From the NCBI GenBank assembly GCA_028868515.1, contig JAGWUI010000014.1, positions 1-64,000 of the forward strand: DNA of 64,000 bases, given 5' to 3'. Numbering within the stretch: position 1 is the first letter of the stretch; the number at the start of each line of letters is the position of its first letter. This document shows positions 53,171 to 63,092 of the stretch, one piece after another. Made by a program: the position numbers and the translations under genes. The notes beneath the pieces are model-generated. The model did no database searches and had not been told where the DNA came from. It saw nothing but the letters and a program-made list of their open reading frames with translations. This DNA is from Gammaproteobacteria bacterium (GTDB taxonomy: Bacteria > Pseudomonadota > Gammaproteobacteria > Pseudomonadales > Moraxellaceae).

Positions 53171-53977
53171 TTAGGCGATATCAAACGCTTTGGCGATTTG
53201 CAAAAAAGAATCCGCATCAAGTGATGCACCACCAACCAATGCACCGTCAATATCGGGGCATTTGGCGAGAGAGTGCGCATTATCCGATTTTACGCTGCCG
53301 CCGTAAAGTAGGCTGGTCTGAATTAATGGTGCGCGGATTTCTGTCAGTAATTGTCGAATAGCAGCATGCATTTGCTGTGCATCTTCAGGACTGGCGGTGC
53401 GTCCAGTACCAATTGCCCAAACTGGTTCGTAGGCGATGATAAGCTTACGTGGGTCTATTTTTGTTAAAATATCGATGTGAGCGTTGATTTGTGCGCTAAC
53501 GACCTGAGTTGCTTGTCCAGCTTCTCGTTCAGACAAGGTTTCTCCAACACACCAAATCACGCCTAGACCTGCATCAAGTGCAGCGTTTAATTTCAGACCG
53601 ATCAAGTTTTCATCTTCATGATGAATAGTGCGACGTTCTGAGTGACCAATAATGATCCACTCTGCACCTGTTTCTCGGATTAAATCAGCCGAAATATCAC
53701 CAGTAAACGCGCCTGTCTGGCGGGCGGCAGCAATATCTTGCGCAACAAGTGAGATAGGTGATGTATGAACTTTCATCAAAATCTCATGGATTGTGATGAG
53801 ATGGATGGACATGGGTGCGATTGCGGTTTTACAAGTATGGAGAGGGGTTTCTACCAAACGACTTGCCAGTGTTTGTGCTAATGTTTGTGCAGTTGCACGG
53901 TTTGGATTCATCTTCCAGTTACCGATCACCCAGTGTTGGCGAGGCTGTGAAGAGGATTGATTCAAAGTCGTTGACAT
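53171..53977 (-). CDS. tpiA: Triosephosphate isomerase
   Basis: Interconverts dihydroxyacetone phosphate and glyceraldehyde-3-phosphate. The 268-residue TIM barrel has the catalytic Lys in GNWKMN, His in IIGHSERR, Glu in [11 protein letters not shown] and the phosphate loop [11 protein letters not shown]. The N-terminus has about 15 additional residues ([15 protein letters not shown]). It forms an operon with secG. Confidence 0.97.
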   Translation of the reverse strand: MSTTLNQSSSQPRQHWVIGNWKMNPNRATAQTLAQTLASRLVETPLHTCKTAIAPMSIHLITIHEILMKVHTSPISLVAQDIAAARQTGAFTGDISADLIRETGAEWIIIGHSERRTIHHEDENLIGLKLNAALDAGLGVIWCVGETLSEREAGQATQVVSAQINAHIDILTKIDPRKLIIAYEPVWAIGTGRTASPEDAQQMHAAIRQLLTEIRAPLIQTSLLYGGSVKSDNAHSLAKCPDIDGALVGGASLDADSFLQIAKAFDIA

Positions 53978-54124
53978 AATCGGGTTGCTTTATAGAGTTT
54001 AGATTTAAGCTCATTCTAGCGCAAAGTGTCTTTAAAGGGACATGCACAAGCGTATTGGTTGAGATATCAATATAGAGATCATGATAAAATTTAAAGGCTT
54101 AGTATTTTTTAGATAGGGCTGGTT

Positions 54125-54391
54125 ATGTCGACAGATTTAGCGATAGTCGCTGCAACTTTAAAAAATGGTCGGTATCGACACTATAAGGGTAAAGAGTATC
54201 AGGTTCTCATGACGGCGCGACATTCTGAAACGCGTGAATGGGTTGTTGTATATCGTTGTCTATATGATGATTATAGTATTTGGGTTAGGCCATTAGAGAT
54301 GTTTATTGAAGATGTTCTTTTGGAAAATGGGCAAAGTGTGATGCGGTTTGCATATATCTCAGAAGTAGACGGTGAGCTCCTTAAAAAATAG
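54125..54391 (+). CDS. DUF1653 family protein
   Basis: An 88-residue protein; LKNGRYRHYKGKEYQVLMTARHSETREWVVVYRCLYDD and WVRPLEMFIEDV are typical of DUF1653, a small beta-barrel-like family of unknown role, often found alone. It is transcribed towards pilB but a 216-base gap with its own pilB promoter separates the two. Confidence 0.85.
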   Translation: MSTDLAIVAATLKNGRYRHYKGKEYQVLMTARHSETREWVVVYRCLYDDYSIWVRPLEMFIEDVLLENGQSVMRFAYISEVDGELLKK

Positions 54392-54528
54392 TTTGAGAGT
54401 GACGCAAAATAGCTAAAAATGAATCATTGAATTTATAAATAATCATTCAAACATCAAGATATTGGCGCTCTTTTATTCTACAAATACTGGATATCAGTCT
54501 AAAATAAGGTGCATTATATGTTATCTGA

Positions 54529-54557
54529 TTGTGCGCGCGAACTGAGTGCGTTATAGT
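54529..54557 (+). promoter_or_regulatory. Probable sigma-70 promoter of pilB
   Basis: TTGTGC (54529-54534), a 17-bp spacer and TATAGT (54552-54557), 50 bases upstream of the pilB start. Confidence 0.6.
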
Positions 54558-54607
54558 CAGAAGACTCACAGGCGTGAGATACCTGATAACTATGGAAGAT
54601 TGAGTGA

Positions 54608-56317
54608 ATGTCTGGACAACCAATATCTTTTGGTGGGTTAGCCCGTCAGATTGTCAATGAGGGACTCGTCAGTGCTGAAGCGATGCAGCGCGCGATTACC
54701 GACGCTCAAATGGAGAAAGTCACGCTCATCAATTATTTGGTGACGAAAAAACTTGCCAAAGCTGACAAGATTGCGTGGGTGATTGCACGAGAGTTTGGAG
54801 ACTCTCTGTTCGATCTCAATATGCTTGATCCAGCAGTGATTCCAAAAGATATTATTGATGAGAAAATCGTTCGGCAGTTTTCTGCAGTTCCCATTTTTAA
54901 ACGAGGTTCGCGACTATTTGTTGCGATGAGCGATCCAACTCGTGCGGATGCGTTAGAGGCAATGCGATTTAGTAGTCGCCTTGCTGTTGAGGCTGTTGTC
55001 GTTGAAGAGGATAAGCTTGCTAAGCTCATTGAGCGACAATACGAAGGGATGAGTACGGCTGAATTTAGTGGATTCGGTGGTGAAGATTTAGATATCGAAA
55101 CAGAAAGCACTGATGAGAACAGTGCAGATAATGGTATAGCTGGTGCTAACGAAGCACCTGTTGTGAAGTTCATTAATAAAATGCTGGTCGATGCAATTCG
55201 TATGGGTGCATCGGACTTACATTTTGAGCCCTACGAAAAAAGCTACAGAATTCGTTATCGAGTTGACGGTGTGATGCGTGAAGTTGCGCGCCCACCCATT
55301 CAATTGGCTAATAAATTATCGTCACGTCTGAAAGTCATGTCGCAAATGGATATTTCAGAACGCCGTATGCCTCAGGATGGACGTATCAAGCTCAAAGTAT
55401 CCAAAACCAAAGCAATTGACTTTCGTGTCAACTCTCTACCAACATTGTTTGGTGAAAAAATAGTATTGCGTATCTTGGATGCATCAAGCGCAATGATGGG
55501 TATTGATGCATTGGGCTATGAGCCATCGCAAAAAGCTTTATTTATGGAAGCGTTAGAAAAGCCGCAAGGAATGTTACTCATCACGGGTCCAACAGGTTCT
55601 GGTAAAACGGTGTCCTTGTATACAGGCTTGAATATTCTCAATACGGTTGATACTAATATTTCAACAGCAGAGGATCCTGTGGAAATTAACCTTGAGGGTA
55701 TTAATCAGGTTAACGTCAATGTCAAAACAGGGTTAACCTTTGCGGTCGCGTTACGCGCATTCTTGCGTCAAGATCCTGATATCGTGATGGTGGGTGAGAT
55801 TCGTGATCTTGAAACCGCAGAAATTGCGGTCAAAGCGGCGCAAACAGGTCACATGGTGATGTCAACGCTGCATACGAACAGTGCCCCAGAAACGTTGACT
55901 CGCCTCAGAAACATGGGTGTGCCTTCGTTTAATATTGCAACGTCTGTGAACTTGGTGATCGCCCAACGATTAACTCGTCGTTTATGTTCTGCATGTAAAA
56001 CGGTAGTTGATATTCCTGCAGCGAGTCTGAAAGAAATGGGCTTCACAGATGAAGATCTGGCAACAGGATTTAAAGTATATCAGCCTGTCGGTTGTACAGA
56101 ATGTCGAGAAGGCTATAAAGGTCGTGTGGGTGTGTACGAGGTGATGAAGGTGACCCCAGAGATTGCGCGTATTATCATGGAAGAAGGGAATTCAATTGAT
56201 ATTGCAGACGCATCACGCAGAGCGGGCTTTAATGATCTTCGCCGTTCTGGATTGGAAAAAGTGATGCAAGGCGTCACCAGTTTACAAGAAATTAATCGTG
56301 TGACTGGTAATGAATAA
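54608..56317 (+). CDS. pilB: Type IV pilus assembly ATPase PilB
   Basis: The cytoplasmic hexameric motor that drives pilus extension. The 569-residue protein has the T2SSE_N domain (1-150), then Walker A GPTGSGKT (about 325-333), Asp box, Walker B IVMVGEIRD (about 395), His box MSTLHTNSAPETLTRL and the zinc tetracysteine CSACKTV...CTECREG. First gene of the pilB-pilC-pilD cluster; natural transformation and twitching depend on it in relatives. Confidence 0.96.
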   Translation: MSGQPISFGGLARQIVNEGLVSAEAMQRAITDAQMEKVTLINYLVTKKLAKADKIAWVIAREFGDSLFDLNMLDPAVIPKDIIDEKIVRQFSAVPIFKRGSRLFVAMSDPTRADALEAMRFSSRLAVEAVVVEEDKLAKLIERQYEGMSTAEFSGFGGEDLDIETESTDENSADNGIAGANEAPVVKFINKMLVDAIRMGASDLHFEPYEKSYRIRYRVDGVMREVARPPIQLANKLSSRLKVMSQMDISERRMPQDGRIKLKVSKTKAIDFRVNSLPTLFGEKIVLRILDASSAMMGIDALGYEPSQKALFMEALEKPQGMLLITGPTGSGKTVSLYTGLNILNTVDTNISTAEDPVEINLEGINQVNVNVKTGLTFAVALRAFLRQDPDIVMVGEIRDLETAEIAVKAAQTGHMVMSTLHTNSAPETLTRLRNMGVPSFNIATSVNLVIAQRLTRRLCSACKTVVDIPAASLKEMGFTDEDLATGFKVYQPVGCTECREGYKGRVGVYEVMKVTPEIARIIMEEGNSIDIADASRRAGFNDLRRSGLEKVMQGVTSLQEINRVTGNE

Positions 56318-56436
56318 ACTTCAGCATTTTTGATGCAAAAGGTTTGATATGCAGAGGAATTGCTTTTTTGTGAGGCAATTTAGAGATTAGGGATTGAAAG
56401 TATTGTATAAACAATACGCTAAAAAAGAGAATAGAC

Positions 56437-57669
56437 ATGGCTGCCAATGAAAAGCAAACTGAAGGTCTTCCAATATTCCTTTACGAAGGAACGAATCGAC
56501 GTGGACAAAAAGTAAAGGGAGAACTTCCGAGTAAAAATATGGCCTTGGCTAAGGCTGTATTGCGTAAACAGGGTGTCAATGTTACGACTGTTCGAAAGAA
56601 GTCCAAGAATCCGCTGGAGTTTCTTTCGAAGAAAAAAATTACACCCATGGATATTGCGATTTTTACGCGTCAGTTAGCGACGATGATGAAGGCGGGTGTT
56701 CCTTTGGTGCAATCTTTTGAGATTGTTGCAGAAGGATTAGATAATCCAGCAATGAGAGAGATTGTTTTAGGAATTAAAACGGAGGTTGAGGGCGGCAATA
56801 CTTTTGCAGGAGCTTTGCGTAAATATCCACAGTATTTTGATGATTTGTTTTGTTCACTCGTCGCATCTGGCGAACAGTCTGGTGCGTTGGAAACCATGTT
56901 GGATCGTGTTGCGATCTATAAAGAAAAAAGTGAGTTGCTCAAGCAAAAAATTAAAAAGGCAATGAAATATCCGATAGCGGTTATCATTGTGGCTTTAGTT
57001 GTCACCATTCTTTTGATGCTTAAAGTGGTGCCAGTTTTTCAAGAATTATTTTCATCATTTGGTGCTCAGTTACCTGCATTCACGCAAATGGTTGTGGACA
57101 TGTCTAAATGGATGCAATCCTATTGGTGGGCGTTAATTGGCGTGATTGTTCTTACTGTTGGTGCTTTGCGTGAGGCGAATACACGAAGTGAGAAATTCCG
57201 CGATTTTGTAGATAAACTTGCATTAAAATTACCGATTTTTGGGGATTTGGTCTATAAAGCAATTATTGCGCGATTTTCTCGGACTTTAGCCACGACGTTT
57301 GCTGCGGGTGTGCCATTGATTGATGCTTTGGAGTCGACAGCAGGTGCGACTAATAACGTTTTATATCGTCAGGCGTGTATGCAAATTCGTGAAGATGTCT
57401 CTACAGGTCAACAATTACAGTTTGCGATGCGTTCGACGAATCGTTTTCCATCAATGGCTATTCAGATGGTTGCGATTGGTGAAGAGTCTGGTGCTCTAGA
57501 TGCGATGCTCGATAAAGTCGCAACACATTATGAGAATGAAGTCGATAATGCTGTCGATGGTTTAACGTCATTGATGGAACCATTGATTATGGCTGTACTC
57601 GGTGTTCTTGTGGGTGGTTTGGTGGTTGCGATGTATTTGCCAATCTTCCAGATGGGTTCGGTGGTTTAA
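56437..57669 (+). CDS. pilC: Type IV pilus inner-membrane platform protein PilC
   Basis: A 410-residue platform protein with two T2SSF domains (about 75-195 and 275-400), each with the pattern RQLATMMKAGVPLVQSFEI / FSRTLATTFAAGVPLIDALE and the EESGALDAMLDK segment, plus three membrane helices. It lies 119 nt after pilB; its stop overlaps the pilD start (TAATG). Confidence 0.96.
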   Translation: MAANEKQTEGLPIFLYEGTNRRGQKVKGELPSKNMALAKAVLRKQGVNVTTVRKKSKNPLEFLSKKKITPMDIAIFTRQLATMMKAGVPLVQSFEIVAEGLDNPAMREIVLGIKTEVEGGNTFAGALRKYPQYFDDLFCSLVASGEQSGALETMLDRVAIYKEKSELLKQKIKKAMKYPIAVIIVALVVTILLMLKVVPVFQELFSSFGAQLPAFTQMVVDMSKWMQSYWWALIGVIVLTVGALREANTRSEKFRDFVDKLALKLPIFGDLVYKAIIARFSRTLATTFAAGVPLIDALESTAGATNNVLYRQACMQIREDVSTGQQLQFAMRSTNRFPSMAIQMVAIGEESGALDAMLDKVATHYENEVDNAVDGLTSLMEPLIMAVLGVLVGGLVVAMYLPIFQMGSVV

Positions 57670-58556
57670 TGCAGGCGTTAAAAGATTTACTCGATGCCAT
57701 TGTGACTACGCCATGGCTGGCATCGCTTGTAGTTGGATTTATTGGGCTCTGTGTTGGTAGTTTTTTGAATGTTGTGATTTATCGCATGCCACGCATGATG
57801 GAGAATGAGTGGCGGAACGATTGTTCGATTATTTTGAAAGATCAATTGGATCAAAGCTACACAGCGCCTGTATATGTCCATATGACGCTCAGTCAACCAG
57901 CATCAAGATGCCCATCATGTGCGCATAAAATTCGTTGGTATGAAAATATTCCCTTATTAAGTTGGATCGCTCTACGTGGGCGATGCAGTGCTTGTGGTAC
58001 GTCGATCAGTATTCGTTATCCGATCGTTGAGTTATTGACGATGTTTGCATCACTTGCTGTGTTGTGCGTATTCGGTCCAACATTCAAAATGGTGTGTGCA
58101 TTGGGCTTAACGTGGGCATTGATTGCGTTGACAGGAATTGATTTTGATACGCAATTATTACCAGATCGGATTACATTACCGCTGGCAGCTGCGGGTTTGT
58201 TGGTGAATGTCCAAAGTCTTTTCGTTGCCCCCGCACATGCGATTTTAGGTTATGTGATTGGTTTTCTCGTCCTTTGGGTGGTTTATTTTATATTCAAAAT
58301 AATCACAGGAAAAGAAGGCATGGGCTATGGTGATTTTAAACTACTTGCAGCGCTTGGTGCGTGGTTGGGTCCGATGCAATTGCCTTTGATTATTCTATTG
58401 TCTTCGTTTGTTGGAATGATTATTGGTATTGTTCTACTCAAGGTGCGTAAAGAGAGCCAACCTTTTGCTTTTGGTCCCTATATTGCGATTGCGGGCTGGA
58501 TTTCCTTAATGTGGGGAAATCAATTGGTTGCTGGTTATTTGGGAATGTATCATTAG
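57669..58556 (+). CDS. pilD: Prepilin peptidase/N-methyltransferase PilD
   Basis: A 295-residue inner-membrane aspartic protease that cleaves and methylates prepilins. The N-terminal helix precedes two CxxC pairs (CPSCAHK and CSACGTS) of the cytosolic domain, and the catalytic Asp residues lie in GIDFDTQLLPD and GYGDFKLLAALGAWLG. It is coupled to pilC and is followed 2 nt later by coaE. Confidence 0.96.
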   Translation: MQALKDLLDAIVTTPWLASLVVGFIGLCVGSFLNVVIYRMPRMMENEWRNDCSIILKDQLDQSYTAPVYVHMTLSQPASRCPSCAHKIRWYENIPLLSWIALRGRCSACGTSISIRYPIVELLTMFASLAVLCVFGPTFKMVCALGLTWALIALTGIDFDTQLLPDRITLPLAAAGLLVNVQSLFVAPAHAILGYVIGFLVLWVVYFIFKIITGKEGMGYGDFKLLAALGAWLGPMQLPLIILLSSFVGMIIGIVLLKVRKESQPFAFGPYIAIAGWISLMWGNQLVAGYLGMYH

Positions 58557-58558
58557 AA

Positions 58559-59164
58559 ATGTTCATCATTGGACTCACAGGTGGCATTGGTAGTGGCAAG
58601 ACCGCAGCGAGTGATTGGTTTGCTGAACAAGGTATTGCTGTTGTGGATGCAGATGTTGTTGCACGAGAAGTTGTGGCGGTAGGTCAACCTGCATTGGATG
58701 AAATTGTTCAGATATTTGGTGATTGGGCGTTGCTTGCTGATGGAACCTTGAATCGGGCAGCGCTACGCCAGCATGTGTTTGAACATCCTGAAGATCGAAA
58801 AAAATTAGAACACATTACGCATTCGCGTATTCATGTCGCAATGGTACAGCAGTTACAAGCGGCAACATCTCCTTATGTGATTTTGGTCTCACCATTATTA
58901 CTAGAATCTGGTAAAGCTGGATTGTCGGGTTTATGTCAGCGAGTTCTAGTGGTGGATGTTCCCGAAGAGTTACAACGTATACGCGCTGGTGCGCGTGATG
59001 GACAAACTCCTGAATCGATTGATCGTATTATGGCAGTACAGATTGCCCGCGCAGACCGTGTAGCTGGTGCGGATGATGTGGTGTTGAATGATGGAAATCT
59101 ACAACATCTTTATCAGCAGCTAGAATTGCTGCACGAGCGTTATTTACAGATGAGCGCCGCTTAG
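58559..59164 (+). CDS. coaE: Dephospho-CoA kinase
   Basis: Catalyses the last step of coenzyme A synthesis. The 201-residue protein begins at ATG 58559 (MFIIGLTGGIGSGKT), directly at the P-loop; a frame extension to 58511 overlaps pilD and is not needed. DADVVAREV (CoA site) and RIMAVQIARADR (lid) follow. It lies in the pilBCD operon, as is common in gammaproteobacteria. Confidence 0.95.
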   Translation: MFIIGLTGGIGSGKTAASDWFAEQGIAVVDADVVAREVVAVGQPALDEIVQIFGDWALLADGTLNRAALRQHVFEHPEDRKKLEHITHSRIHVAMVQQLQAATSPYVILVSPLLLESGKAGLSGLCQRVLVVDVPEELQRIRAGARDGQTPESIDRIMAVQIARADRVAGADDVVLNDGNLQHLYQQLELLHERYLQMSAA

Positions 59165-59232
59165 TCCTTATCTTTTTTCAGGTTCATATCTTAATGACAT
59201 TTGCCAACGCTAAAGCGATGGAGAGTATTTTT

Positions 59233-59625
59233 ATGTCTAATCAATCAAAAACAAATGGCTTGAGAGTAAGAACTGAAGTGATGGGTGAGGCGTTTGTACA
59301 GCGTGTGATTCAAAATACCACCACACTCACTGAGCCCATGCAAGAGTGGATTAATGAACATGCATGGGGGTCAACGTGGCAGAGGGAAGGATTACCGCGA
59401 GCAACGCGTTCTTTAGTTACGATTGCGATGCTTACTGCTTTAAAGGCTCCAAAAGAGTTGCAAGGGCATGTTCGCGGTGCGCTAAATAACGGATGTACCG
59501 TCAGTGAGATTCAAGAAGTATTGTTGCATAGTGCAGTGTATTGTGGTGCCCCCGCAGCTCAAGAGGCCTTCCGAGCTGCGCAGGAAGTCATTGATGAATG
59601 GCAAAAAGCCCATTCATCAATTTAG
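59233..59625 (+). CDS. Carboxymuconolactone decarboxylase family protein
   Basis: A 130-residue CMD-fold protein resembling 4-carboxymuconolactone decarboxylase (PcaC): GEAFVQRVIQNTTTLTEPMQEWINEHAWG, RSLVTIAMLTALKAPKELQGHVRGALNNG and EIQEVLLHSAVYCGAPAAQEAFR with the active-site His. No other pca gene is near, so its substrate in this cell is uncertain. I chose ATG 59233 (GGAG 9 nt upstream); ATG 59194 would add 13 residues. Confidence 0.85.
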   Translation: MSNQSKTNGLRVRTEVMGEAFVQRVIQNTTTLTEPMQEWINEHAWGSTWQREGLPRATRSLVTIAMLTALKAPKELQGHVRGALNNGCTVSEIQEVLLHSAVYCGAPAAQEAFRAAQEVIDEWQKAHSSI

Positions 59626-59640
59626 CTGAAGATTTTAAGT

Positions 59641-60567
59641 TTAGCGGAACAGCCGCCAAGGCTGTAATGCACCAATACTGACTCCAATTAGCCCGATGAG
59701 CACGGCGAGTGTTAATGGCTCACCTAGAAGTGGTACAGCCGCCAGTGCAGCAAGGAGTGGTGCGAGAGCGAGAATGCTGCCGACTTTGACTGCACCTAGA
59801 CGTTCAGTTGCGCCAATAAAGGTCAGCATTGCAATAATCACGACGAAAATGCCTTGGAATATCGACTGAATGAGAATCTGGGGAATGGTCGCTTCAGCCA
59901 ATCGACTCGGTAAAAATAATAAATAAGCTGGGATATAGATCACTGTAGACAATAACGCCACGCCAGCCATTGCTTGCCAAGGTGGCAACATCCAACGTTT
60001 CAGTAAAGCGGTGTAAATTCCCCAAGACATTGAGGCTAATACAAAAAATAGATCACCAATACCGAGCGAAAATTGATGCTCTTCAAACATCAGTGAGCTC
60101 ATGCCTATTAAGCCAATCGCAATGATGATTAAACTGATCCAATTATCGCGACTCAGTGCTTCGCGTAAGATCACTAATGCAGCGATGGCAGTCCAGAATG
60201 GTAATAATCCATTCATCCAAATGGCAGCATGTGCCGCAGGTGCATGGCTGAATCCTTCATAAACGAAAGTCGTGTAGGCAATACCACCAATGAGCGCTAA
60301 ACCTAATACGCGAATATCGAATAAAAAACGCCACTCTCGTCGATAAATTTGGATGGGGATCAAGATGATGCTTGCCGTAATAAAGCGAAGCGCGCCAATA
60401 TCCCATGTAGTCATCACCTGCGTGGTACCAATTCGTGATATGAGGGTGAAACTTCCCCAAATCATCATGGTAATCGCAAGTAGGGCATAACCCACAAGGC
60501 GAGTTTTATTCGAATGATCTAAAGGCTTTGAAGCATTTTGCAGTGCTTGATCTTCAATGTTTTGCAT
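59641..60567 (-). CDS. EamA/DMT-superfamily transporter
   Basis: A 308-residue inner-membrane protein with ten helices in two EamA repeats (about 27-155 and 165-300). The second repeat has the usual GATERLGAVKVGSILALAPLLAALAAVPLLGE. These proteins export amino acids or other metabolites; the substrate cannot be read from sequence. It converges on the CMD gene (15-base gap) and lies after rlmB on the minus strand. Confidence 0.85.
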   Translation of the reverse strand: MQNIEDQALQNASKPLDHSNKTRLVGYALLAITMMIWGSFTLISRIGTTQVMTTWDIGALRFITASIILIPIQIYRREWRFLFDIRVLGLALIGGIAYTTFVYEGFSHAPAAHAAIWMNGLLPFWTAIAALVILREALSRDNWISLIIIAIGLIGMSSLMFEEHQFSLGIGDLFFVLASMSWGIYTALLKRWMLPPWQAMAGVALLSTVIYIPAYLLFLPSRLAEATIPQILIQSIFQGIFVVIIAMLTFIGATERLGAVKVGSILALAPLLAALAAVPLLGEPLTLAVLIGLIGVSIGALQPWRLFR

Positions 60568-60591
60568 GGTGTAACCTCAGAAAAATATGCG

Positions 60592-61350
60592 TTACGATGT
60601 TTGTCGTTGTCGACAAGCTTCATAGAGCGCCATTCCTGTGGCGACACTGACGTTGAGACTTTGCAGTTTTCCTGACATTGGAATATAAGCCAGATAATCG
60701 CAATGGGTCTGGGTGAGACGACGCAATCCTGTGTCTTCTGCGCCCATGATGATGGCAAGTTTTCCAGTGAGATCAATTTGATGAATTGGTTTGGCATTTT
60801 CATCTAATAACGTACCTACGGTTTGTACGCCTTGTTCCTGCAGTGCAACGAGTGTGCGAGCAAGATTAGTCACTTGAAAAAATGGCACAAGTTCAACCGC
60901 GCCCGCAGCCACTTTACGCGCAATCGGTGTTAATCCCGCTGCACGATCTCGTGGTGCGATGACACCATGCACACCCATTGCTGCTGCTGTACGCATACAT
61001 GCACCAAGATTATGAGGATCAGTGACTTGATCAAGGACTAGTAAAAATACATGTTCAGTTTTTTCAACAAGTCGGGCTAAGTCAGTTTCATCAAGTGTAG
61101 GTGCAGGGCGAACGGCGGCGACAATCCCTTGATGTTGCGCACCATCGGACATTTTATTCAACGTATCGCGGCTGGCTTTTTGTACTGAAATCCCATGCGG
61201 AGCCGCTTGTTGGATGAGTGCGTGTAATCGCTCGTCATCACGACCTTGCAGAACAAATAAGCCGAGAATCTGTTCAGGCATGGTGTTTAGCAGCGATTCT
61301 ACGGCGTGTAGACCGAAATGATGCTCAACAGTTTTTGTAGGTTTTGCCAT
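60592..61350 (-). CDS. rlmB: 23S rRNA (guanosine-2'-O)-methyltransferase RlmB
   Basis: Methylates G2251 (E. coli numbering) of 23S rRNA. A 252-residue SpoU/TrmH protein: substrate-binding N-domain (EHHFGLHAVESLLN, 1-75), then the knotted domain with LDQVTDPHNLGACMRTAAAMGVHGVI (motif 1), MGAEDTGLRRLT (motif 2) and IPMSGKLQSLNVSVATGMALYE (motif 3). Confidence 0.94.
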   Translation of the reverse strand: MAKPTKTVEHHFGLHAVESLLNTMPEQILGLFVLQGRDDERLHALIQQAAPHGISVQKASRDTLNKMSDGAQHQGIVAAVRPAPTLDETDLARLVEKTEHVFLLVLDQVTDPHNLGACMRTAAAMGVHGVIAPRDRAAGLTPIARKVAAGAVELVPFFQVTNLARTLVALQEQGVQTVGTLLDENAKPIHQIDLTGKLAIIMGAEDTGLRRLTQTHCDYLAYIPMSGKLQSLNVSVATGMALYEACRQRQTS

Positions 61351-61498
61351 GATTTTCTCAAGAGTTTGTTCAAAGAGGTCAGCGATGCTGCTGTATGAGT
61401 AGGATTGTACAGGATAGTACAGTTACTCATGAATTTGATTGTGAAATCTTGAGCATGTTGTTTAAAAATAATCAAAAGAATAAGTGGTTTGAAAATAA

Positions 61499-61523
61499 AA
61501 ACCGACTTTTGGCAAGTCGGTTT
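61499..61523 (-). terminator. Terminator after terC
   Basis: A 10-bp stem aaaccgactt/aagtcggttt (61499-61508 with 61514-61523), followed on the minus strand by a U-rich run. It lies 20 nt after the stop of terC. Confidence 0.85.
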
Positions 61524-61542
61524 CTTTATTGCAGCAGGATGA

Positions 61543-62292
61543 TTAATGTGCTTTATTCGCATGACGTAGCGCTTTACCACGGCTTCGAATATTGAGGAGT
61601 TCAACGAGTAAGGAGAATCCCATTGCCGCATATAAATAATCTTTGACTACATGTACACCGAAGCCTTCAACGATCAAGACTATACCAACCATCACCAAGA
61701 AGGCTAATGCCAAGATTTTGATGGAAGCATGGCGTTCGACAAATTCGCCAATTGGCTTTGCGGCAAACATCATGACCGCAACGGATGCAACCACGGCGAG
61801 TACCATGACAGCGATCTGATTGGATAGACCAACAGCGGTGATCACAGAGTCGAGTGAAAACACAATGTCGATAATGGCAATTTGAATGACGATACTAAGC
61901 ACACCTTTTTCTGAGCTTTCGCGTACGCTCGGGTCGTCATGCTCGATTTCACCATCGGTTTCTTCAAAGATTTCTGTGCAGCTCTTATAAACTAAGAATA
62001 ATCCACCTGCGATCAAGATGAGATCCCGTCCACTAAAACCATGTCCTGCCAGTGCGAAAAGCGGATCTGTTAAACGCATCACCCATGAAATGGATAAGAG
62101 CAACAAAATTCGGGTGATCATCGCGAGCGCAAGACCGAACATGCGTGTACGTTGTTGTAGACGTTGAGGAACTTTGGCGACTAAGATCGTTAGAAAGATA
62201 ATGTTATCAATCCCCAGTACAATTTCGAGTACGGTTAGGGTTAACAAGGTCACCCATGCTTCAGGGTCATTGATCCAACTCAGGAAATCCAT
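61543..62292 (-). CDS. TerC family integral membrane protein
   Basis: A 249-residue protein with seven helices; LEIVLGIDNIIFLTIL and IQIAIIDIVFSLDSVITAVG carry the Asp residues of the TerC metal-binding site. TerC proteins export or exchange Mn2+ in some bacteria. About 285 bases upstream (62293-62577) show no gene apart from the hairpin at 62536-62566. Confidence 0.88.
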   Translation of the reverse strand: MDFLSWINDPEAWVTLLTLTVLEIVLGIDNIIFLTILVAKVPQRLQQRTRMFGLALAMITRILLLLSISWVMRLTDPLFALAGHGFSGRDLILIAGGLFLVYKSCTEIFEETDGEIEHDDPSVRESSEKGVLSIVIQIAIIDIVFSLDSVITAVGLSNQIAVMVLAVVASVAVMMFAAKPIGEFVERHASIKILALAFLVMVGIVLIVEGFGVHVVKDYLYAAMGFSLLVELLNIRSRGKALRHANKAH

Positions 62293-62535
62293 AAAATTAA
62301 TGCTCGTTCATTGAGAGAGTTATGCTGGATGAGCATAATTCTTTGGGGTGTTAATCATATAAAAATGGAAATGGTTTGAAAGTTACTGCTTTTGTGAATT
62401 ACAGTCTTTAAGATATACCGTCAATCGTATACTTTTTTATTGTCTAATAATTTACAGGGTGACTCTATAGTAGGAATGTATAGCGTTCAGATAGAACGAC
62501 TTGATTCAATATCTTTCTTATTCTGTGATTTATAG

Positions 62536-62566
62536 TTGAGAAGCACTTGCAATGAGTGCTTCTCAA
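62536..62566 (-). terminator. Hairpin after ppnP
   Basis: A perfect 12-bp stem ttgagaagcact/agtgcttctcaa (62536-62547 with 62555-62566) with a 7-nt loop, 12 nt past the ppnP stop. The U-run is poor on the minus strand, so termination strength is doubtful. Confidence 0.5.
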
Positions 62567-62577
62567 GGGAAAGCTGC

Positions 62578-62895
62578 TTAGCCTTCAAAATGACAAACAT
62601 AGTCCACAACGCTCAGTGCTTCGATGTCGAAACTGCTGTTGCCATCGACATAAAAAGATTGTCCGCTGCGAAATTGTTCGGTGGGTTTACCTACGCGAGT
62701 CACTGAGCATTCGCCAGAGATGATTTCCATACGCTCTGGTGCACCCGTATTAAACGTTAATTTGGATGGCATGATGACACCGATGGTTTTTTTGCTTCCG
62801 TCAGCGAACAAAACGGTATGGCTGATACATTTGCCATCAAAATAAACATTAGATTTTTTGATGACGCTGACTTGGTCGAATTGCGCAGGGGTCAT
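62578..62895 (-). CDS. ppnP: Pyrimidine/purine nucleoside phosphorylase PpnP
   Basis: A 105-residue cupin-like protein of the YaiE/DUF1255 family, known to split nucleosides with phosphate. NVYFDGKCISHTVLFADGSKKTIGVIMP and FNTGAPERMEIISGECSV are family segments, and the end DYVCHFEG is typical. It is a single-gene unit. Confidence 0.9.
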   Translation of the reverse strand: MTPAQFDQVSVIKKSNVYFDGKCISHTVLFADGSKKTIGVIMPSKLTFNTGAPERMEIISGECSVTRVGKPTEQFRSGQSFYVDGNSSFDIEALSVVDYVCHFEG

Positions 62896-63092
62896 AACAC
62901 TCTCCAGAAAGATGCGGCTATTCTAACAACCCTAGAACATGAGAGCCAGTCTTAAACAACGGTAAAAAATGAGAATATTTTCTCAATATAACAAGCTGAT
63001 AATACGATTCATATCTTTGATGCAATATTCTGTGATTTTCATCAGATACATACATTATTCACATGAAATCGAATGCGATGATTGTTGAATGG